From Clostridiales bacterium (GTDB lineage: Bacteria; Bacillota; Clostridia; Oscillospirales; Oscillospiraceae), in contig JAAYOP010000050.1 in assembly GCA_012520295.1 (NCBI GenBank), forward strand, positions 1 to 51,396: a stretch of DNA of 51,396 nt, given 5' to 3'. Each line of letters starts with the position of its first letter. Within the stretch, counting starts at the first letter, position 1. Below, one piece after another: positions 8,174 through 17,143 of the stretch. The position numbers were made by a program, and so were the translations under genes. The notes below the pieces were generated by a model that ran no database searches, was not told the origin of the DNA, and saw only the letters and a list, made by a program, of their open reading frames with translations.

Positions 8174-10028
8174 TAAAGTATTTATAAAATCGGCCGATGA
8201 TCTGGAACTGGTCAAGGACGCTTTTTTAAAGAGGCTACATAATTACAAATACAGGGTGCTGGTATGCTCCGGGGGCGGATGTGTATCGGCTAATTGTCAC
8301 GCAGTTAAAAATGCCCTTTTGCAGGCGATAAAGGACAATGGTATTGAAGATCAGGTTTTGGTCTCGGAAACAGGCTGTATAGGTACCTGTAATCTGGGCC
8401 CGGTTATGGCAGTTATGCCTGAAGAGGTATTTTATACAAAGCTTACCCCTGCCGATATTCCGGCAATTGTAAAAAGCCATCTTGTTGACGGGAATATATG
8501 CCAGGAAAACACCTATTATGACATAGCGCTGCAAAAAAGGGTATCCCGTCTCAAGGATATAGAGTTTTTCAAAAACCAGGTCAAAATAGCTCTCAGAAAC
8601 TGCGGAAGCATCGACTATTCCTCAATTGAAGAATACATTGCAAATGACGGTTATATGGCCGCAGCCAAGGCCCTGGGTGAGATGACCAGGCAACAGGTTA
8701 TAGAGGAAGTTACAAATTCCGGCCTCAGGGGCAGAGGCGGAGCCGGTTTTCCCACAGGCATCAAATGGAAAGCAGGCTACGAGGCTGACGGCGACGAGAA
8801 GTATATCGTCTGCAATGCCGATGAGGGCGACCCGGGCGCTTTCATGGACAGGAGCATAATTGAGGGGGACCCCCACTCAATTATCGAAGGGCTTATGATT
8901 GGAGCGTATGCTATCGGCGCCAAAAAAGGCTTTGCCTACATAAGGGCCGAGTATCCGCTGGCTATCGAAAGATTTAATGCCGCTCTTGCACAGGCGCGTG
9001 AAATGGGAATTTTGGGTGAAAACATATTTTCAAGCGGCTTTAACTTCGACATCGAGGTCAGAATTGGCGCAGGCGCCTTTGTCTGCGGTGAGGAAACCGC
9101 TCTTATGGCCTCCGTTGAGGGAGGCAGGGGCGAGCCAAGACAGAAGCCCCCTTTCCCTTTCCAAAAGGGCCTGTTGGGAAAGCCAACCATCATAAACAAT
9201 GTGGAGACCCTGGCGAACATCCCGCCTATTATTTTTAAAGGCAGCCAGTGGTATGCAGGCTTCGGTACGGAAAAAAGCAAGGGCACAAAGGTCTTTGCCC
9301 TGGCCGGAGATATAAATAACACAGGCCTTGTGGAGGTGCCCATAGGCATGCCCCTCCGGGACATCGTATATGGTATCGGCGGCGGCATACCGGGAGGAAG
9401 AGAGTATAAAGCCGCTCAAATAGGCGGGCCTTCCGGCGGCTGCATCCCAAAAGAGCACCTTGATACTCCCGTTGATTATGATTCCCTTACCAAGCTGGGC
9501 GCTATTATGGGCTCCGGCGGTCTTATCATAATGGATGAAGACAAGTGCATGGTGGATGTGGCAAAGTATTTTATGGATTTTGTTCAGAATGAATCCTGCG
9601 GCAAATGTATTCCCTGTCGACTGGGCACAAAGAGGATGAAGCAAATTCTTGAAAAAATAACAGACGGCAAGGGCACTCCTGAAGATATCGATGAACTGGA
9701 GGCTATCGCCCGGGATGTGACGGCCACAGCCCTCTGCGGCCTCGGGCAGACCGCTTCCAACCCGATTCTCAGTACGCTCAGGTCATTTCGAAATGAGTAT
9801 GAGGAGCATGTAACCGACAAGAAATGCGCCACAGGAAAGTGCAAGGAGCTTGTCAGCTACAGGGTACTGGCGGAAATCTGCAAAAAATGCGGCCTTTGCG
9901 CAAAGAACTGCCCTGCTACCGCCATCACGGGCAGCAAGGAAGAGCCCTATGAAATTGATGAAAGCAAGTGCATAAAGTGCGGAATATGCCTTGAGAAATG
10001 TCCCTTTGAGGCCATTTCAACTAATTAA
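8166..10028 (+). CDS. NuoF-like FMN/NAD(H)-binding subunit (HydB/HylB type)
   Basis: 620-residue flavoprotein. Domains in order: an N-terminal thioredoxin-like [2Fe-2S] domain (about residues 30-115, cysteines in CSGGGC and CIGTC), the NADH/FMN-binding core with GRGGAGFPTG (about 189-198) and CNADEGDPGAF, an SLBB region, a [4Fe-4S] motif SCGKCIPCRLG (about 477), and a C-terminal two-cluster ferredoxin domain with two CxxCxxC...CP motifs (about 565-615). This fused layout is that of HydB/HndC/HylB subunits of NAD-linked and electron-bifurcating hydrogenases and formate dehydrogenases, and is longer than plain NuoF. The catalytic partner is the FdhA gene 17 bases downstream. Bifurcation with ferredoxin is possible, but I cannot decide it from sequence. 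Confidence 0.93.
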   Translation: MSDKVFIKSADDLELVKDAFLKRLHNYKYRVLVCSGGGCVSANCHAVKNALLQAIKDNGIEDQVLVSETGCIGTCNLGPVMAVMPEEVFYTKLTPADIPAIVKSHLVDGNICQENTYYDIALQKRVSRLKDIEFFKNQVKIALRNCGSIDYSSIEEYIANDGYMAAAKALGEMTRQQVIEEVTNSGLRGRGGAGFPTGIKWKAGYEADGDEKYIVCNADEGDPGAFMDRSIIEGDPHSIIEGLMIGAYAIGAKKGFAYIRAEYPLAIERFNAALAQAREMGILGENIFSSGFNFDIEVRIGAGAFVCGEETALMASVEGGRGEPRQKPPFPFQKGLLGKPTIINNVETLANIPPIIFKGSQWYAGFGTEKSKGTKVFALAGDINNTGLVEVPIGMPLRDIVYGIGGGIPGGREYKAAQIGGPSGGCIPKEHLDTPVDYDSLTKLGAIMGSGGLIIMDEDKCMVDVAKYFMDFVQNESCGKCIPCRLGTKRMKQILEKITDGKGTPEDIDELEAIARDVTATALCGLGQTASNPILSTLRSFRNEYEEHVTDKKCATGKCKELVSYRVLAEICKKCGLCAKNCPATAITGSKEEPYEIDESKCIKCGICLEKCPFEAISTN

Positions 10029-10045
10029 ACAGGGAGGGACAAAAA

Positions 10046-12736
10046 TTGATAACACTTACAATCGACAACAAAAATATTCAGACTGAGGAGGGGCGGACAG
10101 TTCTTGAGGCTGCCCGGGAAAACGGTATACATATCCCAACCCTATGCCATATGGAAGGCATCCACGAGAACTCTTCATGCAGAATATGTGTGGTGGAGGT
10201 TGAGGGAATGAGAAACCTCCAGCCCTCCTGCTCTCTGAAGGTTTCAAACAATATGATAGTCCACACAGCCAGCGAAAAGGTTTTAAACGCCCGCCGGACA
10301 ATAGTTAACCTTATGCTCTCAAACGGTGAACACAACTGTCTGTCCTGCGAAGCAAATGGTGACTGTCAGCTTCAAAATGCTGCCTACGAACTGGGAATCG
10401 AGGCGCCGCAGTTCATAATTGACAGCGTGGATAAGCCGGCGATAGATGATTCCAGTCCCATGATAATACGCGACAACAGAAAGTGCGTAATGTGCAAGCG
10501 CTGCATAATCGCGTGCAATGAAATCGTTGTCAACGACGTTTTAGGACTCAGCCAAAGAGGCAGCGAAACCATGGTAGTTTGTGATAATGACAAGCCAATG
10601 GGGCAATCCTCCTGCGTACAATGCGGTGAGTGCGTCCAGAAATGCCCTGTGGGTGCCTTGATAGAGAAAAAATCGGTGGGCCTTGCCAGGTCCTGGGAAA
10701 CAAGAAAGGTCAGAACTACCTGCCCATATTGCGGAGTAGGCTGCCAGCTGGAACTGCACGTGAAGGGCGATCGGATAGTCAAGGTTACTGGCGTGGATAA
10801 CGCTCTGCCCAATGATGGACGTCTTTGCGTCAAGGGCCGCTTCGGATATGACTTTATATATTCCGACGAGAGAATAAAAACCCCTCTTATCAAAGAAAAG
10901 GACGGCTTCAGGGAGGCCACCTGGGATGAGGCTCTGGATTTGGTCGCTTCCAGATTTAAGGAAATTATCAAAAATTACGGCTCCGATTCCGTTGCCGGTA
11001 TCAGCTGCGCCAGAAGCAGCAATGAAAACAACTACAATCTGCAGAAGCTGGTTCGAGCCGTATTTCAGTCTCCCAATGTGGATCATTGCGCGAGAAGCTG
11101 CCACGCTCCCACAGTAGCCGGTCTGATGACCTCCTTCGGGACCGGCGGAATGACTAACTCCGTTCAGGAATTTGCCGGAACGAAGCTTTTGTTCTGCATA
11201 GGCACGAACATGACTGAAGCCCACCCCGTGGCCTCCACATTCGTTAAAAACGGCGTCAGAAACGGTGCAAAACTGATTGTGGTAGACCCGAGAAAACACA
11301 GACTGGCCGATTACGCGGACGTATTCGCTCAGATTAAGGTGGGCTCGGACGTGGCTTTTCTCAATTCAATCATGCATGTTCTGATCACCGAGGATATCTA
11401 TGATCATGAATTCGTGGAAAAGCACTGTGAAAATTTTGAAGCCCTCAGGGAAAAGGTGCTTGAATACCCGCCTGAAAGAGGCGAGGAAATAAGCGGAGTA
11501 CCTAAGGAAACAATCATTGAGATTGCCCGTATGCTGGCCACAATTAAACCCGCCATGCTCATATACACTCTTGGTATCACAGAGCATACCTCCGGAAAGA
11601 ACAATGTCATGTCTGTTGCCAACCTACAGATGCTGCTGGGCAATATCGGCAAGGAATTTGCGGGCGTAAATCCTCTTCGCGGTCAGAACAACGTTCAGGG
11701 CGCCTGTGACATGGCTGCCCTACCCGATTGCCTGCCCGGATACCAGAAGCTATCCGACCCGGCCGTAATCGAAAAGTTCTCCAAGGCCTGGGGAGTGGAA
11801 AACATACCCGCTGTCAAAGGGCTGATGGTACCCGAGATGCTTGAAGGCCTGAAAACCAAGAGGGTCAGGGGACTTCTCATATTTGGAGAAAACCTTGTTC
11901 AGGCAGAGCCTCATATAGCCGAGGTGGAGGAATGCATGGAAGCTGCCGACTTTATTGTCTGCACCGACATATTCCATACCGAGACAACCCGCTTTGCGGA
12001 TGTCATTCTTCCCGCTGCCTCCTGGAGCGAGGACGAGGGCACATATACAAACTGTGAGAGAAGAATAAGCCGCGTCAGGAAGATAAAGGACGCTCCCGGA
12101 AATGCCATGCCCGACTGGTGGATATTCAAGGAGATAGCAAAGCGCTTCGGCCATAACTGGCAATCAGACAGCGCCCAGGAAATATGGGACAATGAAATAT
12201 CCGTTCTGTGCCCCAGTTTTGCCGGTGTTAAATACAGCAGGCTTGAAGGGGACGGAATACAGTGGCCCTGCACAGATCCGGAGCACCCCGGCACAAAAAT
12301 CCTCCACAAGGACGGCAATTTCACAAGGGGCAAGGGTCTGTTGATGGCCCTGGATTGGACACCTCCCGCCGAGGTGCCGGATGCGGAATATCCCTTTGTA
12401 CTCAGCACAGGACGCCGTCTGTATCACTATCACACCCGGACTCAGACAGGGCGCAGCCAGGGACTCAACGACCTTCTACCCGAGGCCTATGCCGACATTT
12501 CCGATGTGGATGCAGACAGGCTGGGAATTAGAAGTGGCGATAAGATTAAAGTATGGTCCCGCCGCGGCCAGGTGGAGGTCAGGGCAAATGTGTCAAATCG
12601 CATCCAGCCCGGCATGGTGTGGATGGATTTCCACTTCCGGGAAGGCAACGCAAACTGGCTGACAAATCCGGTCTATGACCCGGAAACCTTGACCGCAGAA
12701 TATAAGGCCTGCGCCGTAAATATTGAAAAGTTATGA
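10046..12736 (+). CDS. fdhA: Formate dehydrogenase catalytic subunit, molybdopterin type, cysteine form
   Basis: 896-residue molybdenum/tungsten bis-MGD enzyme that interconverts formate and CO2. The N-terminal 220 residues are NuoG-like: a [2Fe-2S] domain (CHMEG, SSCRICVVEVEG), a His-ligated cluster (GEHNCLSCEANGDC) and two [4Fe-4S] motifs (CVMCKRC, CVQCGEC). The catalytic part starts with a further cluster, CPYCGVGC (about 226-233). The active site reads NVDHCARSCHAPTVAGL, with Cys352 (TGC codon at 11099-11101) exactly where E. coli FdhF has selenocysteine; the following His353 is conserved. So this is a cysteine enzyme, although the window encodes the Sec machinery. The operon with NuoE- and NuoF-like subunits points to NAD(P)-dependent or bifurcating formate oxidation or CO2 reduction in the cytoplasm; no signal peptide is present. 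Confidence 0.95.
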   Translation: MITLTIDNKNIQTEEGRTVLEAARENGIHIPTLCHMEGIHENSSCRICVVEVEGMRNLQPSCSLKVSNNMIVHTASEKVLNARRTIVNLMLSNGEHNCLSCEANGDCQLQNAAYELGIEAPQFIIDSVDKPAIDDSSPMIIRDNRKCVMCKRCIIACNEIVVNDVLGLSQRGSETMVVCDNDKPMGQSSCVQCGECVQKCPVGALIEKKSVGLARSWETRKVRTTCPYCGVGCQLELHVKGDRIVKVTGVDNALPNDGRLCVKGRFGYDFIYSDERIKTPLIKEKDGFREATWDEALDLVASRFKEIIKNYGSDSVAGISCARSSNENNYNLQKLVRAVFQSPNVDHCARSCHAPTVAGLMTSFGTGGMTNSVQEFAGTKLLFCIGTNMTEAHPVASTFVKNGVRNGAKLIVVDPRKHRLADYADVFAQIKVGSDVAFLNSIMHVLITEDIYDHEFVEKHCENFEALREKVLEYPPERGEEISGVPKETIIEIARMLATIKPAMLIYTLGITEHTSGKNNVMSVANLQMLLGNIGKEFAGVNPLRGQNNVQGACDMAALPDCLPGYQKLSDPAVIEKFSKAWGVENIPAVKGLMVPEMLEGLKTKRVRGLLIFGENLVQAEPHIAEVEECMEAADFIVCTDIFHTETTRFADVILPAASWSEDEGTYTNCERRISRVRKIKDAPGNAMPDWWIFKEIAKRFGHNWQSDSAQEIWDNEISVLCPSFAGVKYSRLEGDGIQWPCTDPEHPGTKILHKDGNFTRGKGLLMALDWTPPAEVPDAEYPFVLSTGRRLYHYHTRTQTGRSQGLNDLLPEAYADISDVDADRLGIRSGDKIKVWSRRGQVEVRANVSNRIQPGMVWMDFHFREGNANWLTNPVYDPETLTAEYKACAVNIEKL

Positions 12737-12737
12737 T

Positions 12738-13556
12738 ATGATAACCATGGAAACCTTTGTCTTTGAAGAATTTGAGGTTCTTAGATTCCACAGGGAGAAC
12801 GGGAGCTGCAACCGGGAAACAGTTTCAAAAAAGGTAATCTCCGAAATATCCCTGAAAATCTATGTCAACGAAAGGGAAGCCGCTTCCCTACTCTGTCTTA
12901 ACCGGCAGCAGGAGGAGCTGGCTACCGGGTTCCTATTTAATGAAGGCATCATAAAAACCTTTGATGATATCGAGGAGATGTACTATAACGATGCCCTGAT
13001 GGCTGTCATGATAAAGCTGAGGGAGGGCATTAACCTCAAGAGGCAGGAGAGCCTCAGGAGTGTCACCACGGGCTGCGGCAAATGCTATACATATATAAAC
13101 CCGCTCACGAGAAACCGGTTCAAGCCCTGTGAATCCGACGTGAAATTTGATATAAACGTCATTGTTGATACCATGGCCCGCTTTATATCAAAGTCGGAGC
13201 TTTTTAAAAAGGTGGGCGGAGTGCACAGCCTGCTGTTTCGCTCCCCCGGATTCTGTGTATTCAGCGAGGATATCGGACGTCACAACTGCTTTGACAAAGT
13301 GACGGGAACACTGCTCATGGAAAACAAAATGGAAAATGCAAAAAACGGTGTTGTTTACATAAGCGGCAGAGTTTCTTCGGAAATCCTGACAAAGGTTATA
13401 AGACTGGGTGTGCCGGTCATAGTCTCCAAATCCACGCCCACCGCCTCCGCCGTCAGACTGGCCGAACAATATGGCATTACCCTGCTGGGCTATACCCGGG
13501 GCGAGACAGGGTATATATACAGCGGAGCGGACAGGATTACAGGATTTCGGGAGTAG
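12738..13556 (+). CDS. fdhD: Formate dehydrogenase sulfurtransferase FdhD
   Basis: 272-residue FdhD protein, which carries sulfur from a cysteine desulfurase to the molybdenum centre of formate dehydrogenase. The conserved redox motif TTGCGKC is present about one third in, and DIGRHNCFDKVTG in the second half matches the family. I choose the ATG at 12738, two codons after the fdhA stop; a TTG at 12723 would overlap fdhA and an ATG at 12747 is also possible, as no ribosome binding site is strong. It is the last gene of the operon before a strong terminator, and its presence supports the formate dehydrogenase assignment of fdhA. Confidence 0.92.
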   Translation: MITMETFVFEEFEVLRFHRENGSCNRETVSKKVISEISLKIYVNEREAASLLCLNRQQEELATGFLFNEGIIKTFDDIEEMYYNDALMAVMIKLREGINLKRQESLRSVTTGCGKCYTYINPLTRNRFKPCESDVKFDINVIVDTMARFISKSELFKKVGGVHSLLFRSPGFCVFSEDIGRHNCFDKVTGTLLMENKMENAKNGVVYISGRVSSEILTKVIRLGVPVIVSKSTPTASAVRLAEQYGITLLGYTRGETGYIYSGADRITGFRE

Positions 13557-13569
13557 TAAGCAACTCATA

Positions 13570-13618
13570 AAGGGGCTGCTGCAAGGTTCGTTTAAAACCT
13601 TTGCAGCAGCCCCTTTTT
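13570..13618. terminator. Terminator between fdhD and the SLH-protein gene
   Basis: 15-bp perfect inverted repeat (13570-13584 with 13601-13615), GC-rich, followed on the plus strand by TTTTT. It ends the formate dehydrogenase operon. The facing minus-strand gene stops at 13636, so the hairpin may serve both. Confidence 0.88.
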
Positions 13619-13635
13619 CATTTGTAACGGTTATC

Positions 13636-16600
13636 TCAGGTGACCTCGGTGAGTATCTTTGCCACCTGGGCTCTTGTGAGCTCCCCGTTAGGTGCCAGTC
13701 TCCCGTCCCCGAAGCCGTCTATGACATTTTGGTAGACAAGGGTCTTTATATATTTCAGAGCCCAGTCGGGTACCTCCGAGGCATCGCTGAATTCGAGCTC
13801 CGCCTCCGGATAGCCCGCACGCTGTATCCTTCCTATTATGGTCATCGCCTGGGCCCTTGTCAATGTTTTTGACGGCTCAAAGTACAGCTCTCCGTCCCTT
13901 TCCATGCCCTTAATAATTCCCATGGAACCGACAGCCTTTACCGCGCCCAGCGCATAGTCCGGAACGCTCTGCATATCGGCAAACTGAAGCTGCGTATCAG
14001 CGTATTGAGTCTCGTCCACACTCAGCCATCTGCTTATCATAACGGCAAATTGCGCCCTTGTAATCGGTCTGTCCGGGTTATATATGAGCCCTTTTTCGGT
14101 TTCCATGCCATTGACGACTCCCAGGGCGTTCATGAAGTTAACATAATCATAGCTCCAGTGCTCCTTCATATCGGCGAAAACCGTTTCAACATCTTCCGTC
14201 TTTATTAAAACCGATTTGCTGGCCACGTTGCCGCTCTTGTCCCAGTTTCTCAGTGTAATCTTATGAATGCCGGATGCCGCAAAGCTTCCTGCTCCTGAGA
14301 CCGATGCCTGCCCGTCCCCGGTTTCAGGCTGCCCCTCGGCTTCCTCTGACGCCTCGGTCTCCGCGGGCGGCTCCGTTGGTGTTTCGGTCTCCTCTGAAGA
14401 CTCCGTTTCGTCTTCCACAGACGGTTCCGCCTCGATTTCCACAGACGGCTCTGTTTCTTCGCTCTCAGCAGCAGGCTCGGTTTGAGCAGTCGTCAGAAGC
14501 TTCTCGGGAATGCTTGCCGTGAGTGTCCCATTTGATACATTATAGCTGAACTCAAGAGGTTTACCGTCCAACAAGAGCTCAATTCTTGACAAGGGCGGAT
14601 GGTCATTGACATCATCCACTATTCTGCCTGTTATTATACCTGAGCTTACCTCCAGCTCTATCTCAGGCGGAGTCAAATCGGGAACCGGGGATGAGGAGGC
14701 CATTATATGATCCAGCCATATGGTGCCGCTGCCACCCCCCCACAGATAGAAGCTTTGAATATCGGCTCCTCTTTCCGCCAGAGGTACAACAATCTGCTTC
14801 CATCCGGAATAGTCCAGCATTGTAAGATCCACCAGCGCTCCGCTTTCAAATTCGGCCTGGAGAAGGTTTCCGGAATTATCGCCATAGACCCACAGGGTCA
14901 TGTAATTCATCCCGGAGCTCACCTTCAAAGGCATATGCAGATATGCCGGGCCTTCCTCAAGATTGTAATCCAGCTTCAGAGCCTGGTTACCCATTCTCAC
15001 ATAATCCTTGGAGGTCTCTATACCCGGTATCAGGTTCACTGAGGCCGACACCTCATCCTTGAGAGCTTCGCCCTCAAAATCCGCCAGGGTTTCATTGTCC
15101 GTATCTATTTCCACATCCACAGATGCGGTTACATCACCGCCCGAGACCATTATCTTGCCCCTTCCCTCGGTATCTGAGGCTGTAAATACACCGTACTCGT
15201 CAATTGTTCCGATATCGCCGGTCACAGACCATGTAAAGGCATCATCGGAGCACAGGACATCCATATACCTGTAGGTTGCTGATGCCGTCAAATTAACGAT
15301 GTCTCCACCCAAAAGCTTAAGGGTCTCCACTTTTTTGCCGGTTTCCTCATCCCGGATTGATATGGTTGAGGGCGTATCGATTATTGTTACGGTCGCGCTG
15401 GATCCAAGACCTCCCACACTGGCCGTAACCATAGTGTCTCCGGGTATTCTGCCTGCCGTGAACACCCCGTCCTGGTTTATTGAGCCAAGGCCAGATACTT
15501 CGCCCCAGGAAAGCTCTCCCATAATATCCACAGGCCTGCCGGTCTCATCGGAGGCCGCCGCTCTGAACGCCACGGCAGAGCCCGCCAGCACAACGGCATC
15601 ATATGGGAATACTCCCAGGTTTGACATCTCTCCCGAACCGGGATTTTTCGCCACCAGCATTATGTAGTTTGTTACAGAGCGCTCCTTGCCCTCGGAGGGA
15701 CGGTTTACTGGCGACACAGCCTGGTCGCCTATGTACATTGCGTGTATATTGGTGGAGCCCCCGCCATCCAGAAGCAGGGCATCAACGCAGCCCAGCTCCA
15801 ACAGGCGCTGTCCTGTCTCCTCGGGTGTAAACCCGCTGCTGTACCCGCTCTGCCTGCCGTCTATCGTATACAAAAGTATGCTGCCATCCGCCAGGATTCC
15901 AATTGCCGTCCTGGGATGGGTGCCCTTAATGGCTTCCGATATCCCTGTGGGATCCAAAGCCCCGTTTGTAATCAGCTTCACATAGGACCCGGCGGCGTAT
16001 ACCGCGCTGTTCCATATCTCCTTTGAAGATACCTCCAGGGTGATAATATCACCGACTTCCATATTGTCTATGCCCTGCTGTCTCCATGAATCCGCCGTTT
16101 CTGCCAGGGACAGGACAAACTTTCCCTCCGGCAGCTCTATGGCCTGCTGGGAGCTCAATATCTGCTCTACTCTCAGCGATATAGTGCAATTCATTGTCAG
16201 CAGTGGTATTTGGCCCGTCTCATCTGGAAGGAGGCTGAGGATAACGTCCCGTCCCGGAGAGGCGTTTTTCGTTGTATAGGAAAAGTCCTCGGTAAACAGG
16301 CAGTAATCCCTGGAATTTCGCATTTTGTTTATTCCGGAAAGGGTATAGGTTTCATTTCCTATATGTATTTTCATTGACATGTCAGGCTTGTCTATGAAGG
16401 CAGTGCCGTCCTCTCTGAAGCCTATGGCCCAGTTTTGACCGTCCGAGCTTCTGAGTATTCCATCGGTAATGACCAAGCTGACAGGCTGGTAGCTTTTTAG
16501 CTCATAATAATCGCCGTTGATTCCCCCGATGACATTATATCCCCTTTTTTCGAGCAAAGCCGCCATCGATTTAAAGTCACCGTAATTACACACCTTTGAT

Positions 16601-16827
16601 CCGTATACAACAACAGGGGTCACATCCCTGTTTGGGGTGTAGACCATGTAGTTTTCCGTCTGCAGGTTATATGTATAAAAAACTCCTCTGGCAAGTCGAG
16701 TTCCGGTTCCTATACTTGTTGATGCGTGCCTAATCTCTTCTCCTATGGCAAAGGCTGTAAAACCGGCCAGAATTACAACAGCCATGATAAGTACGAGAGT
16801 CTTCTTCAATTTTTTGAGTCTTTTCAT
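13636..16827 (-). CDS. SLH-anchored surface protein with phosphodiester glycosidase (NAGPA-like) domain
   Basis: 1063-residue exported protein. A basic N-terminus and one hydrophobic segment form a signal peptide. Residues of about 60-400 resemble the phosphodiester glycosidase (NAGPA/DUF2233) family, with GGINGDYYE, HPRTAIGILADG and LLLDGGGSTNIH. Next come Ig-like repeats with GVFTA motifs, a possible carbohydrate-binding beta-sandwich (about 590-730), an acidic Glu/Pro/Ser/Thr linker, and three S-layer homology repeats (about 885-1063, with ITRAQ, LTRAQ and LTRAQ). I start at the ATG at 16827, which has GGAG nine bases upstream; the longer frame to 16857 lacks a site. It probably acts on cell-wall or surface polysaccharide while bound to secondary wall polymers through SLH. 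Substrate unknown. Confidence 0.85.
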   Translation of the reverse strand: MKRLKKLKKTLVLIMAVVILAGFTAFAIGEEIRHASTSIGTGTRLARGVFYTYNLQTENYMVYTPNRDVTPVVVYGSKVCNYGDFKSMAALLEKRGYNVIGGINGDYYELKSYQPVSLVITDGILRSSDGQNWAIGFREDGTAFIDKPDMSMKIHIGNETYTLSGINKMRNSRDYCLFTEDFSYTTKNASPGRDVILSLLPDETGQIPLLTMNCTISLRVEQILSSQQAIELPEGKFVLSLAETADSWRQQGIDNMEVGDIITLEVSSKEIWNSAVYAAGSYVKLITNGALDPTGISEAIKGTHPRTAIGILADGSILLYTIDGRQSGYSSGFTPEETGQRLLELGCVDALLLDGGGSTNIHAMYIGDQAVSPVNRPSEGKERSVTNYIMLVAKNPGSGEMSNLGVFPYDAVVLAGSAVAFRAAASDETGRPVDIMGELSWGEVSGLGSINQDGVFTAGRIPGDTMVTASVGGLGSSATVTIIDTPSTISIRDEETGKKVETLKLLGGDIVNLTASATYRYMDVLCSDDAFTWSVTGDIGTIDEYGVFTASDTEGRGKIMVSGGDVTASVDVEIDTDNETLADFEGEALKDEVSASVNLIPGIETSKDYVRMGNQALKLDYNLEEGPAYLHMPLKVSSGMNYMTLWVYGDNSGNLLQAEFESGALVDLTMLDYSGWKQIVVPLAERGADIQSFYLWGGGSGTIWLDHIMASSSPVPDLTPPEIELEVSSGIITGRIVDDVNDHPPLSRIELLLDGKPLEFSYNVSNGTLTASIPEKLLTTAQTEPAAESEETEPSVEIEAEPSVEDETESSEETETPTEPPAETEASEEAEGQPETGDGQASVSGAGSFAASGIHKITLRNWDKSGNVASKSVLIKTEDVETVFADMKEHWSYDYVNFMNALGVVNGMETEKGLIYNPDRPITRAQFAVMISRWLSVDETQYADTQLQFADMQSVPDYALGAVKAVGSMGIIKGMERDGELYFEPSKTLTRAQAMTIIGRIQRAGYPEAELEFSDASEVPDWALKYIKTLVYQNVIDGFGDGRLAPNGELTRAQVAKILTEVT

Positions 16828-16857
16828 ATGCCATTCTCCATTTACCGCGAAAACCAT

Positions 16858-17143
16858 CTCCCATGCGGTTTGATTTGCGCTGCCGCCGGGTTTTCGGAGG
16901 GCGGCTCACCGGATTTTGTTATCATTTTTAAAGTTAACCTTCACAGCCGCGCATAAATACGCAGCCCGTCCACTTCACTCCATTGCATGTGAACACCATT
17001 ATAGCAGACACAGGCCTTTTGGTATAGAGACTATTAACAGATGAAATTGTTCCGCAAAAAGCCATAATGTCATATTGCTGAAACAAAGGAAATAAAAATC
17101 CCGCCTGTGGCGGGTTTTTTATGGAAAAGAGAGGATTGGAATG
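16858..17143. other. Intergenic region upstream of the SLH-protein gene with a terminator
   Basis: No credible gene. The stretch holds the leader and presumably the promoter of the SLH-protein gene and the terminator of the protease gene (listed separately). Confidence 0.4.
17100..17121. terminator. Short GC-rich terminator after the HtrA-like gene
   Basis: CCCGCC (17100-17105) and GGCGGG (17109-17114) form a 6-bp stem with a 3-base loop. It has TTTTTT on the plus side and ATTTTTATTT on the minus side, so it can end the minus-strand protease gene that stops at 17144. Confidence 0.75.

Noticed and set aside
14267-14522. Serine/proline-rich plus-strand ORFs
   Set aside because: They are the antisense of the acidic linker of the SLH protein, so the low complexity is a shadow.
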